The notes under the pieces are model-generated. The model worked only from the letters and a program-made list of their open reading frames with translations, was not told the origin of the DNA and did no database searches. DNA of 64,000 nucleotides from Gemmatimonadota bacterium (GTDB lineage Bacteria > Gemmatimonadota > Gemmatimonadetes > Longimicrobiales > Gaopeijiaceae). Shown here in pieces: positions 32,672 to 42,504 of the stretch. Location: contig JAPPNO010000035.1 in the NCBI GenBank assembly GCA_028873845.1, positions 1 through 64,000 on the forward strand, read 5' to 3'. Position numbers and translations under genes: made by a program. The stretch's first letter is position 1. Every line of letters begins with the position of its first letter.

Positions 32672-35600
32672 CTACTTCGCCAGATGCCGTATCTGCTGAA
32701 TCGCCACCGACAGCCCCGCGAGGCTGATCGGCTCCTCCGCCTCCACCTCCTCCAGGATCTGGTGGAACCGGTCCATCTGGGCGTCGTCACCCCCGAACCC
32801 CAGCACGCCCGCCAGCATCCCCTCTCCGTCGAGCGCTCCCGCGGTCAGATTGCGCCGGATCGCCCCCAGGTCGTTGACGAGACCCAGCGCCCAGCGCTGC
32901 TGCCACTTGCCCTCGCCGCTGATCCGTTCGATGCACCCCACGAGCCACGGGATGCGCAGCTCCTCGGTCACCCAGTAGTACACGCGGGCCGCGGCCACCG
33001 GGTCGGTGTCGCTGTCGCGCGCCAGGCGCAGGATTTCGAGCAGGTGGTCCAGGAAACGCAGCGCGACCAGGTTGCGCACGAACTCCTCGTCCCCCACCTG
33101 CGGCATGAGCGCGGCCACCCGGTTCTGGAAGTTCTCCCGGTCCTGGCCGGCCACGATCTCGTGGAATTGCTCCCGCAGCGCCTCCAGGCCCTCGAGGCTC
33201 TCCTCGATCAGCGAGCTGGTGGGCTCCTCGGGGTCGCAGTTGGCGAGCACCCAGCGGGTGGTCCGCTCCAGCACGCGCGCCAACCCCATCGTCCAGCGGT
33301 AGGTCACCGCCGCCGACATGCCCTCGCCGGAGCGGATCCTCTCCAGAAGCGCGTCGTGTCGCGTGAGTCTGGCCGAGACCAGCCAGGCGCGCCCGATCTC
33401 CACGGCGTCCCGGCCGGTCTCGCGCACCAGGCGGCCGATGAACGCCGAGCCCATGAGGTCGACCAGGTCATTGGTCAGCTGGCAGGCGACGATTTCGCGG
33501 CGCAGACGGTGCTGGACCGCCAGCTCGCGCGGGACCGCCTCGACCGCCTCGGGCGGGAAGTAGCCGAAGAAGTAGCTCTGCGCGGAGGGGTCGTCGGGGA
33601 GATCCGAGGCGAGGAGAGCCGCCTTGAGGTGCAGCTTGGCGTAGGAGAGCAGGACGGACAGTTCCGGCCGGGTGAGGGACTGGTTGGCTTCCTTGCGGGC
33701 CGTCAGCTCGTCCCAGGAGGGGAGGCCCTCGGCGTCGCGGTCGAGGAGGCCGATGCGGCTCAGGTCGCCCATGAGCGCCCAGCAATGGTCCATGCCGCGG
33801 CGGGCGCGGTACTCGTCCAGCGAGATGGCCTGGCAGCCCGTCTCGTTGTCGTGCACGACGAGCCCGGCGACGGTGTTGGTCAGGCGCTCCAGCAGTGCGT
33901 TTCGCTCGTCCCGTGTGACCAGTCCCGCGTTCATGGCCTGTTTCAGGAGGATCTTGAGGTTGACCTCGCGGTCGGAGAGGTTCACGCCCCCGGAGTTGTC
34001 GAGCGCGTCGGTGTTGATGCGGCCGCCTCCGAGCGCGTACTCCACGCGCGCCGCCTGGGTGAACCCGAGGTTGCCGCCCTCGCCCACCACCTTCGCGCGC
34101 AGATCCTTCACGTCGATGCGCACCGCGTCGTTCGAAGCGTCGCCCGCGTCGGCGTGGCTCTCGGCGTTCGCTTTCACGTACGTGCCGATCCCGCCGTTCC
34201 AGAGCAGGTCGACGGGCGCGGCGAGGACGGCCCGGATGAGGCTCTCGCCGTCCAGGGTGGTCGAATCGGGACCGAGGCCGAGCGCGGTGCGGGCCTCTTC
34301 CGTGAGGTCCACGGACTTGGCGCCCCGCGGCACGATCATCCCGCCCGGCGACAGCCTGTCCCGGTCGTAGTCGTCCCAGGTGGAACGGCCGAGATGGAAA
34401 AGTCGGTCACGTTCCCGGAATGAGACCTCGGGGTCCGGATCGGGATCGATGAAGACGTGCCGGTGGTCGAAGGCGGCCACGAGGCGGATATGGCGCGACA
34501 GCAACATCCCGTTGCCGAAGACGTCGCCGCTCATGTCGCCGATCCCCGCCACCGTGAAGGGCTCCTGCTGGATGTTGCGCCCCATCTCCTGGAAGTGCCG
34601 CTTCACCGACTCCCAGGCACCCTTCGCCGTGATTCCCACCTCCTTGTGGTCGTAGCCGTGCGAACCCCCGGAGGCGAAGGCGTCGTCGAGCCAGAAGTCG
34701 TACTCGGCGGCAACCGCGTTGGCGGTGTCCGAGAAAGGGGCGGTCCCCTTGTCGGCGGCGACGACCAGATACGGGTCGAAGCCGTCGTGGCGGATCACGC
34801 CGTTCGGCGGCGTGTCCTCTCCGTCGAGGTTGTCGGTGATGTCGAGCAGACCCCGCATCAGGGTGCAGTACTGCTCGCGCGCCTCGTGCGCCATGGCGTC
34901 CCGCTCGGGGAGCGAGCGGAGGCAGACGAACCCCCCCTTCGACCCTCCCGGCACGATCACCGCGTTCTTCACCACCTGCGTGAGGACCAGTCCCATCACC
35001 TCGGTGCGGAAGTCGTCGGGACGGTCCGAGTGACGGATCCCACCGCGCGCCACCGCCGCCCCCCGCAGGTGAATCCCCTCCATTCGCGACGACCGCACCC
35101 ACACCTCGTACATGAGCCGGCTCCTCGACACCGCCTCCAGCCGTTCCGATTCGAACTTGAAGGAGATGTACGGCACGCCCCCCGATCGGACCGTCGGGGT
35201 GCGCCCGCCGCCCCGGTAGTAGTTCGTCCGTATCGTGGCCTCGATGACGGTCTGGTAGGCGCGCAATGCGCGGTCGTAGGCCAGCGAAGTGACACCCACC
35301 AGCTCGTCGCTGATGCGTTCCCTCAGTTCGGCCACCTTCGCCCCGCGCTCCTCCCGGCTGCCGCCCCCATCCGGATCGAAGCGTGCCTCGAAGAGCCGGA
35401 AGAAGAGAAGCCCGATCTTCGGGTGGTCCTTCAGGGCGGCGCGCAGTACGTGCCGGCTCGGTACGGCACCGATCTGGAAGGCGTAGTGCGCGTATGCACG
35501 CAGCACCTCGACTTCGCGCCACGCCATCCCGGCGCGCCGGACCAGGCGGTTGAAGGAGTCGTTGGTCGCGTCGCCCGCACGCACGGCGAGGATCGCTTCC

Positions 35601-37537
35601 GAGAGGACGCCGCCGAGCGCGTCCACGTCGATGCGGTCCCCGGCCGAAGTCTGCACGTCGAAGCTGTAGATCGACGACTCGGCCTCGCCGCTTCCCTCGC
35701 GGAGTTCGAAGAGGGAGACCGCGATCACCCGGAGGCCGCAGTTCTCCAGAACCGGCATGAAGTCCGACAGGATGATCCGGTGCTCGCGGATGTAGACCTT
35801 CAGGTCGAACTTGCCGCCGTGCGTGGTGTCGTCGAAGAAGAGGACCGACTCCATGCGCCCCTCCGCCTTCATGGCCTCCAGCTCCGTGATGTCGCGCACC
35901 GCCGACGCCGCCTCCGTCGCGGCCCTGTATTCGGGCACGAAAGCGTTGGCGTAGTGCCGCGCCATGCTCAGAGCCTCTTCGGCCGGGCGCACTTCGCCCA
36001 GCAGATCCGCCACCTCGTCCTGCCAGGACCGCGTGAGGCTCGTGACCGTGGCCTTCAGGTCCGGCCATTCGATCTCGGCGAGGCGATCGGGCGGGCCGCC
36101 CAGGTAGAAGTGGAGGCGCGCCTGGTCGCCCGCGCCCATGGCCAGGTGGTAGTTCAGGATCTCGGCCTTGTAGCGCCGCACCAGCACGCCCTCGAACTCG
36201 CGCCGGAAGGTGCCCGAGAAGCGCGTGCGCGGCATCACCACCATGATCGACACCCCCCGCCCCAGCGCGTCGCGGCGCACCGAGACGAAGACCTCCGACG
36301 TGTTGTAGCGGATGAGGATCGTGCGGATGTCCTTCGCGATCTCCTCCGCCGAGGCGAGGAACAGCTCCTCCTTGGGCAGGGAGCTGAAGATCGTGATGAT
36401 CTCCTTGTAGTCGTGCGATCCTTCCGCAGCGCCCGCCCGCTCGATGATCTCCACCAGCTTCTGCCTCAGGATGGGGATGTCCTGCGCGGGCTCGGAGTAG
36501 GCGGCCGAGGTGAAGAGCCCCAGGAAGCGGTGCTCGCCGGCGACGGTGCCGTCGCGCCGCAGCTTCTTTACGCCGATGTAGTCCATGCGCGCCCGTCGGT
36601 GGACGGTCGATTCGGCGTTGGTCTTGCTGATGATCAGGACCGGACCCGCGAGCGCCCTCTCCCGCATCTCGTCGGACATCTCGCTGATGAAGACGGGACG
36701 CGCGTAGTTCGACCGATCTTCGTCCTGGAGGATGCCCAGGCCCGAACCCGGGTCGACCGTGACCGCGTCCTCGCCCCCCGGCTCGACCGGCTGGAAGGTG
36801 TAGGAGCGGTACCCCAGGAAGACGAAGCCTCCGTCGCGCAACCAGCGCAGGAAGGCCTGGATCTCGCGGAACTCGTCCCTGCGCTCGCTCACGTCGCGCA
36901 TGCGGAAGCCCAGCTCGGACACGACGTCCCCGATCTTGTCTACCATGAGGCCGAAGTCGTCGGTGGCCTTGACCACGTCCTCCAGGCGGCGCGCCGTCTC
37001 GTCCCGCAGCGAATCGCGCACCTCCGGATCGGCAACCTGTGCGACCTCGGCGTAGACCATGGACTCGGTGCGGGTGCGCTCGCCGGGGGGAAGCAGATCG
37101 ATGATCCGGCCGTCGTCGTCGCGCTCGACCGTCATGAGCGGGTAGACGAAGTGTGCGATCTGCAGGTCTTCGGAAGAGAGGAACTCGCGGATCGTGTCCA
37201 CGATGAAGGGACGCTCCGACACGTTGGTTCGGACGATCGTGACCGGCGCGGTCCAGCCGCCCCCCTCCTGGTCGGGATTCACCACCTCGACATCGACCCG
37301 GTCCGGACGGCTCCGGTCCAGGAAGTCCAGCGAATCCAGGCACATGCGGGCCAGGTCCTCGGTCGCCCGCTCCTCCAGCAGTTCGGCCGTGGCCTTGCCA
37401 AGGAAGAGGGGGACGAAACTCTCGATCAGGCGGTAGCGGCCGTCGTCGACCGAGTCCCGAAGGGCCTGGAGCACTTCGTCGGTGACGGCCGGATCGGCCG
37501 CCGACCGGGAGGCACCGTCTGGTTGGATTCTGTCCAC
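32672..37537 (-). CDS. gdhB: NAD-specific glutamate dehydrogenase, large (180-kDa) type
   Basis: About 1621 aa, fitting the approximately 1600-residue large NAD-GDH class, which deaminates glutamate to 2-oxoglutarate. The N-terminal third carries regulatory ACT-like regions; the catalytic part is recognised from GIHLRGAAVARGGIRHSDRPDDFRTEVMGLVLTQ, KNAVIVPGGSKGGF (substrate Lys), DGFDPYLVVAADKGTAPFSDTAN, GSHGYDHKEVGITAKGAWESVKRHF, GDMSGDVFGNGML and GAKVVGEGGNLG-like NAD-binding sequence (RAKVVGEGGNLGFTQ). Start is uncertain: GTG at 37537 is the last reasonable codon before non-conserved sequence; GTG at 37474 is an alternative. The former lies inside a copy of the dispersed repeat. Confidence 0.93.
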   Translation of the reverse strand: MDRIQPDGASRSAADPAVTDEVLQALRDSVDDGRYRLIESFVPLFLGKATAELLEERATEDLARMCLDSLDFLDRSRPDRVDVEVVNPDQEGGGWTAPVTIVRTNVSERPFIVDTIREFLSSEDLQIAHFVYPLMTVERDDDGRIIDLLPPGERTRTESMVYAEVAQVADPEVRDSLRDETARRLEDVVKATDDFGLMVDKIGDVVSELGFRMRDVSERRDEFREIQAFLRWLRDGGFVFLGYRSYTFQPVEPGGEDAVTVDPGSGLGILQDEDRSNYARPVFISEMSDEMRERALAGPVLIISKTNAESTVHRRARMDYIGVKKLRRDGTVAGEHRFLGLFTSAAYSEPAQDIPILRQKLVEIIERAGAAEGSHDYKEIITIFSSLPKEELFLASAEEIAKDIRTILIRYNTSEVFVSVRRDALGRGVSIMVVMPRTRFSGTFRREFEGVLVRRYKAEILNYHLAMGAGDQARLHFYLGGPPDRLAEIEWPDLKATVTSLTRSWQDEVADLLGEVRPAEEALSMARHYANAFVPEYRAATEAASAVRDITELEAMKAEGRMESVLFFDDTTHGGKFDLKVYIREHRIILSDFMPVLENCGLRVIAVSLFELREGSGEAESSIYSFDVQTSAGDRIDVDALGGVLSEAILAVRAGDATNDSFNRLVRRAGMAWREVEVLRAYAHYAFQIGAVPSRHVLRAALKDHPKIGLLFFRLFEARFDPDGGGSREERGAKVAELRERISDELVGVTSLAYDRALRAYQTVIEATIRTNYYRGGGRTPTVRSGGVPYISFKFESERLEAVSRSRLMYEVWVRSSRMEGIHLRGAAVARGGIRHSDRPDDFRTEVMGLVLTQVVKNAVIVPGGSKGGFVCLRSLPERDAMAHEAREQYCTLMRGLLDITDNLDGEDTPPNGVIRHDGFDPYLVVAADKGTAPFSDTANAVAAEYDFWLDDAFASGGSHGYDHKEVGITAKGAWESVKRHFQEMGRNIQQEPFTVAGIGDMSGDVFGNGMLLSRHIRLVAAFDHRHVFIDPDPDPEVSFRERDRLFHLGRSTWDDYDRDRLSPGGMIVPRGAKSVDLTEEARTALGLGPDSTTLDGESLIRAVLAAPVDLLWNGGIGTYVKANAESHADAGDASNDAVRIDVKDLRAKVVGEGGNLGFTQAARVEYALGGGRINTDALDNSGGVNLSDREVNLKILLKQAMNAGLVTRDERNALLERLTNTVAGLVVHDNETGCQAISLDEYRARRGMDHCWALMGDLSRIGLLDRDAEGLPSWDELTARKEANQSLTRPELSVLLSYAKLHLKAALLASDLPDDPSAQSYFFGYFPPEAVEAVPRELAVQHRLRREIVACQLTNDLVDLMGSAFIGRLVRETGRDAVEIGRAWLVSARLTRHDALLERIRSGEGMSAAVTYRWTMGLARVLERTTRWVLANCDPEEPTSSLIEESLEGLEALREQFHEIVAGQDRENFQNRVAALMPQVGDEEFVRNLVALRFLDHLLEILRLARDSDTDPVAAARVYYWVTEELRIPWLVGCIERISGEGKWQQRWALGLVNDLGAIRRNLTAGALDGEGMLAGVLGFGGDDAQMDRFHQILEEVEAEEPISLAGLSVAIQQIRHLAK

Positions 37538-37544
37538 GGGCTGC
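37525..37544 (-). repeat. Dispersed GCAGCCCG element, copy 3
   Basis: The minus strand reads GCAGCCCGTGGACAGAATCC, differing by one base from the 19.3-kb copy over 20 positions. It spans the proposed GTG start of the glutamate dehydrogenase gene. Confidence 0.6.
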
Positions 37545-37670
37545 TGGCTGTGCGGGAGGCGTGTGAAGCTGGCGGGAACGGGACGGCGCCCAACGTTAAA
37601 CGGCCCCCCGCCTTCACCGCCAGACGTTACCTTTGAACGGTCGGCTCCATCCCACCCTCCGAGTCCCCCG

Positions 37671-38924
37671 ATGCGCATCCTACACATCGCGGATGTTCAC
37701 CTCGACACCGCCTTCGCCGGGCGGTCGGACGACACGCGCAACCGGTTGCGGCAGGCCTCCCGCGACGCCCTCGAACGATCCGTGGAAACCGCGATCGCGG
37801 AACGCGTCGACGCCATACTCATCGCCGGCGACCTCTTCGACCGCGCACACCTCTCCTTCGCGACCGAGCGCTTCCTGCTGGCGCAGCTCGGGGCGTTGGG
37901 CGATGCAGGGATCCAGGTGGTCTACGCGACGGGCAATCACGACCCCGGCAACGCCGTGCGCGCCGGCGGCTTCGAGTGGCCCGGCAACGTCACCGTGATC
38001 GATGGCGAGGAGCCGGTCGTGGTGCCGGTCGCGGGCCCCGACGGCAGCACGGCGGGGTACGTCACCGGTGTGGGCCACGCCACGAGCCGCGTCGGCGTCG
38101 ATCTCTCCCGACTCCTGATCCCCGTGCCCGACACCCCCCTCCCCCAGGTCGCGCTCCTGCACACCCTGGTGACATCGGTCGCCGGCAAGGGTGCGCACCA
38201 GCCCTACGCTCCCTCCAATCTCGAGCACCTGCGCGGCTCAGGCTTCCACTACTGGGCGCTGGGACACGTTCACCAGCGCCAGGAACTCTCCGCCGATCCC
38301 CCGGTCCACTACTGCGGAAACCCCCAGGGGCGCGACGCGCGCGAGACGGGCCCGAAGGGCGGCCTGCTGGTGGACCTGGGCGATCCCGGCCACCCGGTCG
38401 TCGAGTTCCGGGAGTTCTCGCGGGTGCGCTGGGAGCGGCTGGAGGTGGCGGGACTGAAGGGCGCGCACACCCTGGACGACCTGCTGACCGAGGTGGCGGT
38501 CTCGTGGGACCGGGCGCGCTCGGACGATCCCGGCTCCGGGGACACGGAGTGGATGGTGGCGGTGGACCTCGCGGGACCGTCGCCCCTGTGGCGCCAACTG
38601 CGCGATCCGGAGGAGCTTGCGACGATCGCGGACGAGGCGGTCGAGCGGCTCGGTGCCCTCGGCTGCGAAGTCCGCGCGCGCAAGGTGCATTCTCCCGCGC
38701 TGGTGGCGGACCACGCCGGCCGCCAGGATGCGCTGGGCGCGGCGCTGAGCCTCTGTGCGGAGGTCCGGGCCGGAAACGACCGGCTCGGTCTCGCGGACAC
38801 CGATCTGGCCGGCTACGACCCGGAGCGCGACGGCTCGCTGGACGCCTACCTCCACCGCATCCTCGATGGCGCCCCCGAAGAGATTCTGACCCGGATGCTC
38901 ACCTCCGAAGGCGGCCTCGAATGA
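37671..38924 (+). CDS. SbcD/YhaO-like DNA-repair metallophosphoesterase
   Basis: 417 aa. Calcineurin-type motifs are in order: ADVHLD at the start, AGDLFDRA at about 50, ATGNHDPG at about 84, LLHT at about 162 and ALGHVHQRQ at about 196. The C-terminal 200 residues form the family's capping region. With the following AAA ATPase it makes an SbcCD/Mre11-Rad50-like or YhaO-YhaN pair that processes DNA ends. The ATG at 37671 starts exactly at the conserved MRILHIADVH. The stop overlaps the ATPase start as ATGA. Confidence 0.9.
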   Translation: MRILHIADVHLDTAFAGRSDDTRNRLRQASRDALERSVETAIAERVDAILIAGDLFDRAHLSFATERFLLAQLGALGDAGIQVVYATGNHDPGNAVRAGGFEWPGNVTVIDGEEPVVVPVAGPDGSTAGYVTGVGHATSRVGVDLSRLLIPVPDTPLPQVALLHTLVTSVAGKGAHQPYAPSNLEHLRGSGFHYWALGHVHQRQELSADPPVHYCGNPQGRDARETGPKGGLLVDLGDPGHPVVEFREFSRVRWERLEVAGLKGAHTLDDLLTEVAVSWDRARSDDPGSGDTEWMVAVDLAGPSPLWRQLRDPEELATIADEAVERLGALGCEVRARKVHSPALVADHAGRQDALGAALSLCAEVRAGNDRLGLADTDLAGYDPERDGSLDAYLHRILDGAPEEILTRMLTSEGGLE

Positions 38925-41407
38925 GGTTCGAGTCCATTCGGGTCGCGCGCTACGGCTGTCTCGCCGACCTCTCCACCGGCGATTCGCCCCTGCCCTCTAT
39001 CGTCGTCGTACTGGGCCCGAATGAAAGTGGAAAGTCAACTTTGTTTGACTTCTTGTCAACTTTACTTTACGGTTTTCGTCCTGCCACCCGTGACCGCCAC
39101 CCGTTTACGCCATGGACGGGCGGTAATCCCGAGGGGTGGGCACGCCTCCGCATGAACGACGGCACCGCGCACGAGATCCACCGCCGTTTGCTGTCGACCG
39201 GGCGTGGCCGCCTGACCGTGGACGGCCGGCACGAGAGCATCGACAACCGGCCCGTGCCCGGGGCGGAACACGTGAAACGCGTCGTTTTCCGCCAGGTCTT
39301 CGCGCTGACCCTGTCCGAGCTGGCGGGGCTCCAACGGGAGAGCTGGGAGCTGGTGCAGGACCGCCTGGTGGGCGCCATGGCGGCGCCCGACCTGCGGTCC
39401 GCGCGCCGCGTCGCGGATGAACTCGAGGCCGAGGCGGCCGGACTCTGGCGCCCGGACCGGCGCGGCCGTCCCGTTGCCCGGATCCTCAGGGACGAGCTGC
39501 GCACGCTGAACGACCGGCTTCGCGACGCAATGGAGCGCGACCGGGAATTGCGGGAGAAGGTGGCCCGGATGGCCAGGGCCGAGGCGGATCTGGAAGCGCT
39601 GCGCGAGGAGAGGGCGCGCGAACGCGAGCGCCGCGGTGTGATGGAGTATCGTCTGAACCGGCTGCTGCCCGTGCGGCGCGCGCTCGGGCGCATCGAGGAG
39701 TTGCGGCGCGAGGCCGGACGCGCGGAGGAGTTGGCCGGGCTGGTTGCCGATCCCGGCGCGAGACTGGAGGAGCTGCGGCGCGCGGTCCGCGGCGGAGGGG
39801 AGGGGGTGGACGATGCGGTGGCCTTCGCAGACGGCGAATCGGACGACGCGCGTGCCCGCCTGGCCGAACAGGGCGGCCGCCTGTTCTCGGTCCCGTGGGA
39901 CGAGATCGACCACGAACGGCTCTTGACCGTATCCGTGGACGATCTGCGGGACATGGTGAATGTGTACCGGAGGAAGCGGGAGCAGCGGCGCATCGCAGAA
40001 GAGGGTCTGCGCGAGGAATCCCTTTCCGGCCTGCGGCAGGTGGCGCCGTCGGGCCGGTGGCGGCTGGCGTCGGGTTTGGCGGGACTCCTGGCGGGCGGGG
40101 GTGCCGCGGCGGTGGCGCGCTGGTTCCCCGGCCTGCTTCGCCCCGTGCCGGCGGTCGAGATGAGTCCCGGGATCGTCTTCCGGGCGGGTCTCACCGTGGC
40201 CGCGCTGGGCCTGCTCGGCCTGATTCTCTGGCTCGATACGCTGCGGCACCGGCGTCGGTACCGGAAGGCGTTCGAAAGCGCCGAGAGGGGGCGGCGCACG
40301 GAGCTGATGGGGCTCACCGAGAGCGAGGACGTGGCAAGGCGCGCAGTCGCGCAGTCCCTGAACGGGCTCCCCGTGCGGAACTCGTTGTTGAGAGACCCGG
40401 ACCACGATCTGCCGGCCGCGTTCGAGAAGTTGGCGGTGGCACTGGCGGACAGGCGCAACCGAGATCGGGCGGCACGGCGGGAGTTGGAGCGCACGGCCAA
40501 CAGGATGGAAGCGGCGGAGTCCGGGCAGGATGCAGCCGAGGTAGAGCTGGCTGAACTGGAGGACCGACTGCGTGGACTGGGAAACGGCGACGCGGAGCGG
40601 GGAGCGCAATCGGTTCGCCGGCGTCGCGAGGCCCTCGACCGAGCGCGCCAGTTGCGGGACGAGCTCGAACGCGAGCACCCCGCGCTCGCCGAAATCGAAG
40701 GCGAAATCCGCGCCGCCGACGAGGCCGGTGAGCGGTGGGAGTCGCTGGTGGATTCCCTGGACGCCGCCGCCGTCCGCCGCGACGAGAGAAACCGGCAGGC
40801 CGAGAAGCTGCAAGGCGAAATCGGCACCCTGCACTCCGGGATCCGCTACCTGCAGGAGGGGGAGACAGCGGACCGCTTGGCGGGCAGGATCGAGGCGCTG
40901 AAGGTCCGGATCCGCGACGCGGAGGAGAGTCGCGACCGCGCCTTCGTGCTGGCGCGCATCGTGCGCGAGGCCGACCGCCGTTTCCGCGACAACCGCCAGC
41001 CCGACCTGCTGTTGCGCGCGGCAACGCACCTCCGGTACATCACCCGCGGCCGCTACGACGGGATCGAACTCGGCGGCCCAGGCGACGAGTCGCTGTACTT
41101 GGGGGGCCCGGCCGCTTCCGAACCGAGGCAGGTCGGACAATCCCTCTCGCAGGGGACCAGGGAGCAGGTCTACATGGCGCTCCGCCTCGCGATCATCGAC
41201 CAGTTGGACGCCGACGCTGAAACGCTGCCCCTGTTCATGGACGAGATCCTGGTGAACTGGGACGCCTGGCGCCGGGACCGGGCCTTCGAGCTGCTGGAAC
41301 GGGTGGCCGAGGATCGCCAGGTGTTCCTCTTTACCTGCCATCCCGCAATGGCCGCGGAGCTGGAGGACCGGGGGGCCAGGGTGATCGCGCTGGGGGTCTC
41401 CGGCTGA
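38921..41407 (+). CDS. SbcC/YhaN-like AAA ATPase
   Basis: 828 aa. N-terminal Rad50-type ATPase half with MRFESIRVARYG and Walker A GPNESGKSTL at about residue 32; a long coiled-coil region rich in R/E heptads (residues about 190-290 and 480-700) interrupted by two hydrophobic segments near 385-435; then the C-terminal half with the signature-like SLSQGTREQVYMALRLA and Walker B LPLFMDEILVNWD. The central hydrophobic pair and the QGTREQ motif fit YhaN better than SbcC. Overlaps the nuclease gene. The Walker A codons lie in an oddly AT-rich patch (39020-39080). Confidence 0.9.
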   Translation: MRFESIRVARYGCLADLSTGDSPLPSIVVVLGPNESGKSTLFDFLSTLLYGFRPATRDRHPFTPWTGGNPEGWARLRMNDGTAHEIHRRLLSTGRGRLTVDGRHESIDNRPVPGAEHVKRVVFRQVFALTLSELAGLQRESWELVQDRLVGAMAAPDLRSARRVADELEAEAAGLWRPDRRGRPVARILRDELRTLNDRLRDAMERDRELREKVARMARAEADLEALREERARERERRGVMEYRLNRLLPVRRALGRIEELRREAGRAEELAGLVADPGARLEELRRAVRGGGEGVDDAVAFADGESDDARARLAEQGGRLFSVPWDEIDHERLLTVSVDDLRDMVNVYRRKREQRRIAEEGLREESLSGLRQVAPSGRWRLASGLAGLLAGGGAAAVARWFPGLLRPVPAVEMSPGIVFRAGLTVAALGLLGLILWLDTLRHRRRYRKAFESAERGRRTELMGLTESEDVARRAVAQSLNGLPVRNSLLRDPDHDLPAAFEKLAVALADRRNRDRAARRELERTANRMEAAESGQDAAEVELAELEDRLRGLGNGDAERGAQSVRRRREALDRARQLRDELEREHPALAEIEGEIRAADEAGERWESLVDSLDAAAVRRDERNRQAEKLQGEIGTLHSGIRYLQEGETADRLAGRIEALKVRIRDAEESRDRAFVLARIVREADRRFRDNRQPDLLLRAATHLRYITRGRYDGIELGGPGDESLYLGGPAASEPRQVGQSLSQGTREQVYMALRLAIIDQLDADAETLPLFMDEILVNWDAWRRDRAFELLERVAEDRQVFLFTCHPAMAAELEDRGARVIALGVSG

Positions 41408-41559
41408 GGGTGCCGGGCCGGCAGGGGCGCGGGGGGGTTCCGGCGGGGATGGGTGACGGGGAATGGACGCCCGACGCAGGACGTGGCCGGACGGACAACC
41501 GCAGAGTACCTTTCAGCGGCAACAACCCGGGATCATTACGGGCGGTCTACCAGGGGGCC

Positions 41560-42504
41560 GTGCCGGCCGCCACGCGCCGTGTCTCACCCGGGAGGAGCCT
41601 GACACTGAACAGCACCGGATCCGACCTCTCTCGGGGACTGCCGCGGGGCAGGCTCCGAAGGGTCGCGGAGTGGGCGGGATCGGCGGCGATCGTGCTGGCG
41701 GGACTCCTTGGCAGCGTGATCGACGCGCGCGGCCAGTGGGTCGAGGAGCCCGGCAAGGGATGGATTACGCTGGCCATGTATCACCAGGATACGCGGGAAC
41801 GCTTCGACCCCCACGGCGACGCGGAGAAACTCTCCTTCGAGGGGCACGCGATCGCGACCTCGTCGTTCCTGACCCTGGCCCTGGGCATTGTCGAAGGGGT
41901 GGACATCTGGGGCCAGGCTTCCTTTCACCGGCTCCGCTACGACGATGCTTCGGCCGAGCGCCTGTCCACCGGGCTCGGCGACACGCGGCTCTGGTTGCGC
42001 GCCGCACCCCTGAAATGGCTGGGGTCGCGGCTGCCATTCGCCATCCGGGCCGGGTTCAAGGTCCCGGTGGGGGATTTCGACAATCTGGGTGTCGACGAAG
42101 TACCTCTCGGGGACGGACAGCGCGACTGGGAAGTGATCGCCGAGCTCGGACACTCGTTCTGGCCCCGTTCCGTCTACGTGTCCGGGTGGCTGGGGCACCG
42201 GTGGCGTGAAGAGAATGCGCAGTCGGGGAGGGACTTCGGCAACGAGGTGTTCTACTACGCCCAGATCGGGGGACAGCTGGGCCGGGTGGGATACAAGCTG
42301 GCCGTGGACGGGTGGAACGGAGCAGCGGCAGGCGGCGCGGGGGCTCCGGGCGCGGGTTTCGAGCGGGACCTGGTGCAGTTGCTGCCGGCCCTCCAGTACG
42401 ATGCCGGGGTCGGGCAGTTCGAAAGCGGTGTGCGTTTCGCCCTGGGCGGGAAAAACGTCACGGCGGGCACCTCATTCGTGTTCCGGTTCTTCACCAGATG
42501 GTAG
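41560..42504 (+). CDS. Outer-membrane beta-barrel-like protein
   Basis: About 314 aa. A basic N-terminus precedes a hydrophobic segment (AEWAGSAAIVLAGLLGSVIDARGQ) that looks like a signal peptide cleaved before WVEEPGKGW. The rest alternates hydrophobic and polar residues and ends with a C-terminal aromatic (FRFFTRW), as in outer-membrane barrels; the SSFLTLALGIVEGVDIWGQASF and GVRFALGGKNVTAGTSFVFRF segments fit transmembrane strands. Function unknown. GTG at 41560 is one possible start; a GGGAGGAG site near 41590 precedes only a CTG. Its last 33 bases overlap the convergent glycosyltransferase gene. Confidence 0.68.
   Translation: MPAATRRVSPGRSLTLNSTGSDLSRGLPRGRLRRVAEWAGSAAIVLAGLLGSVIDARGQWVEEPGKGWITLAMYHQDTRERFDPHGDAEKLSFEGHAIATSSFLTLALGIVEGVDIWGQASFHRLRYDDASAERLSTGLGDTRLWLRAAPLKWLGSRLPFAIRAGFKVPVGDFDNLGVDEVPLGDGQRDWEVIAELGHSFWPRSVYVSGWLGHRWREENAQSGRDFGNEVFYYAQIGGQLGRVGYKLAVDGWNGAAAGGAGAPGAGFERDLVQLLPALQYDAGVGQFESGVRFALGGKNVTAGTSFVFRFFTRW

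Noticed and set aside
34457..37636. A 1059-codon open frame on the plus strand
   Set aside because: Antisense to NAD-glutamate dehydrogenase, which has unmistakable motifs; composition (His, Arg, Asp, Val rich) is typical of shadow frames.
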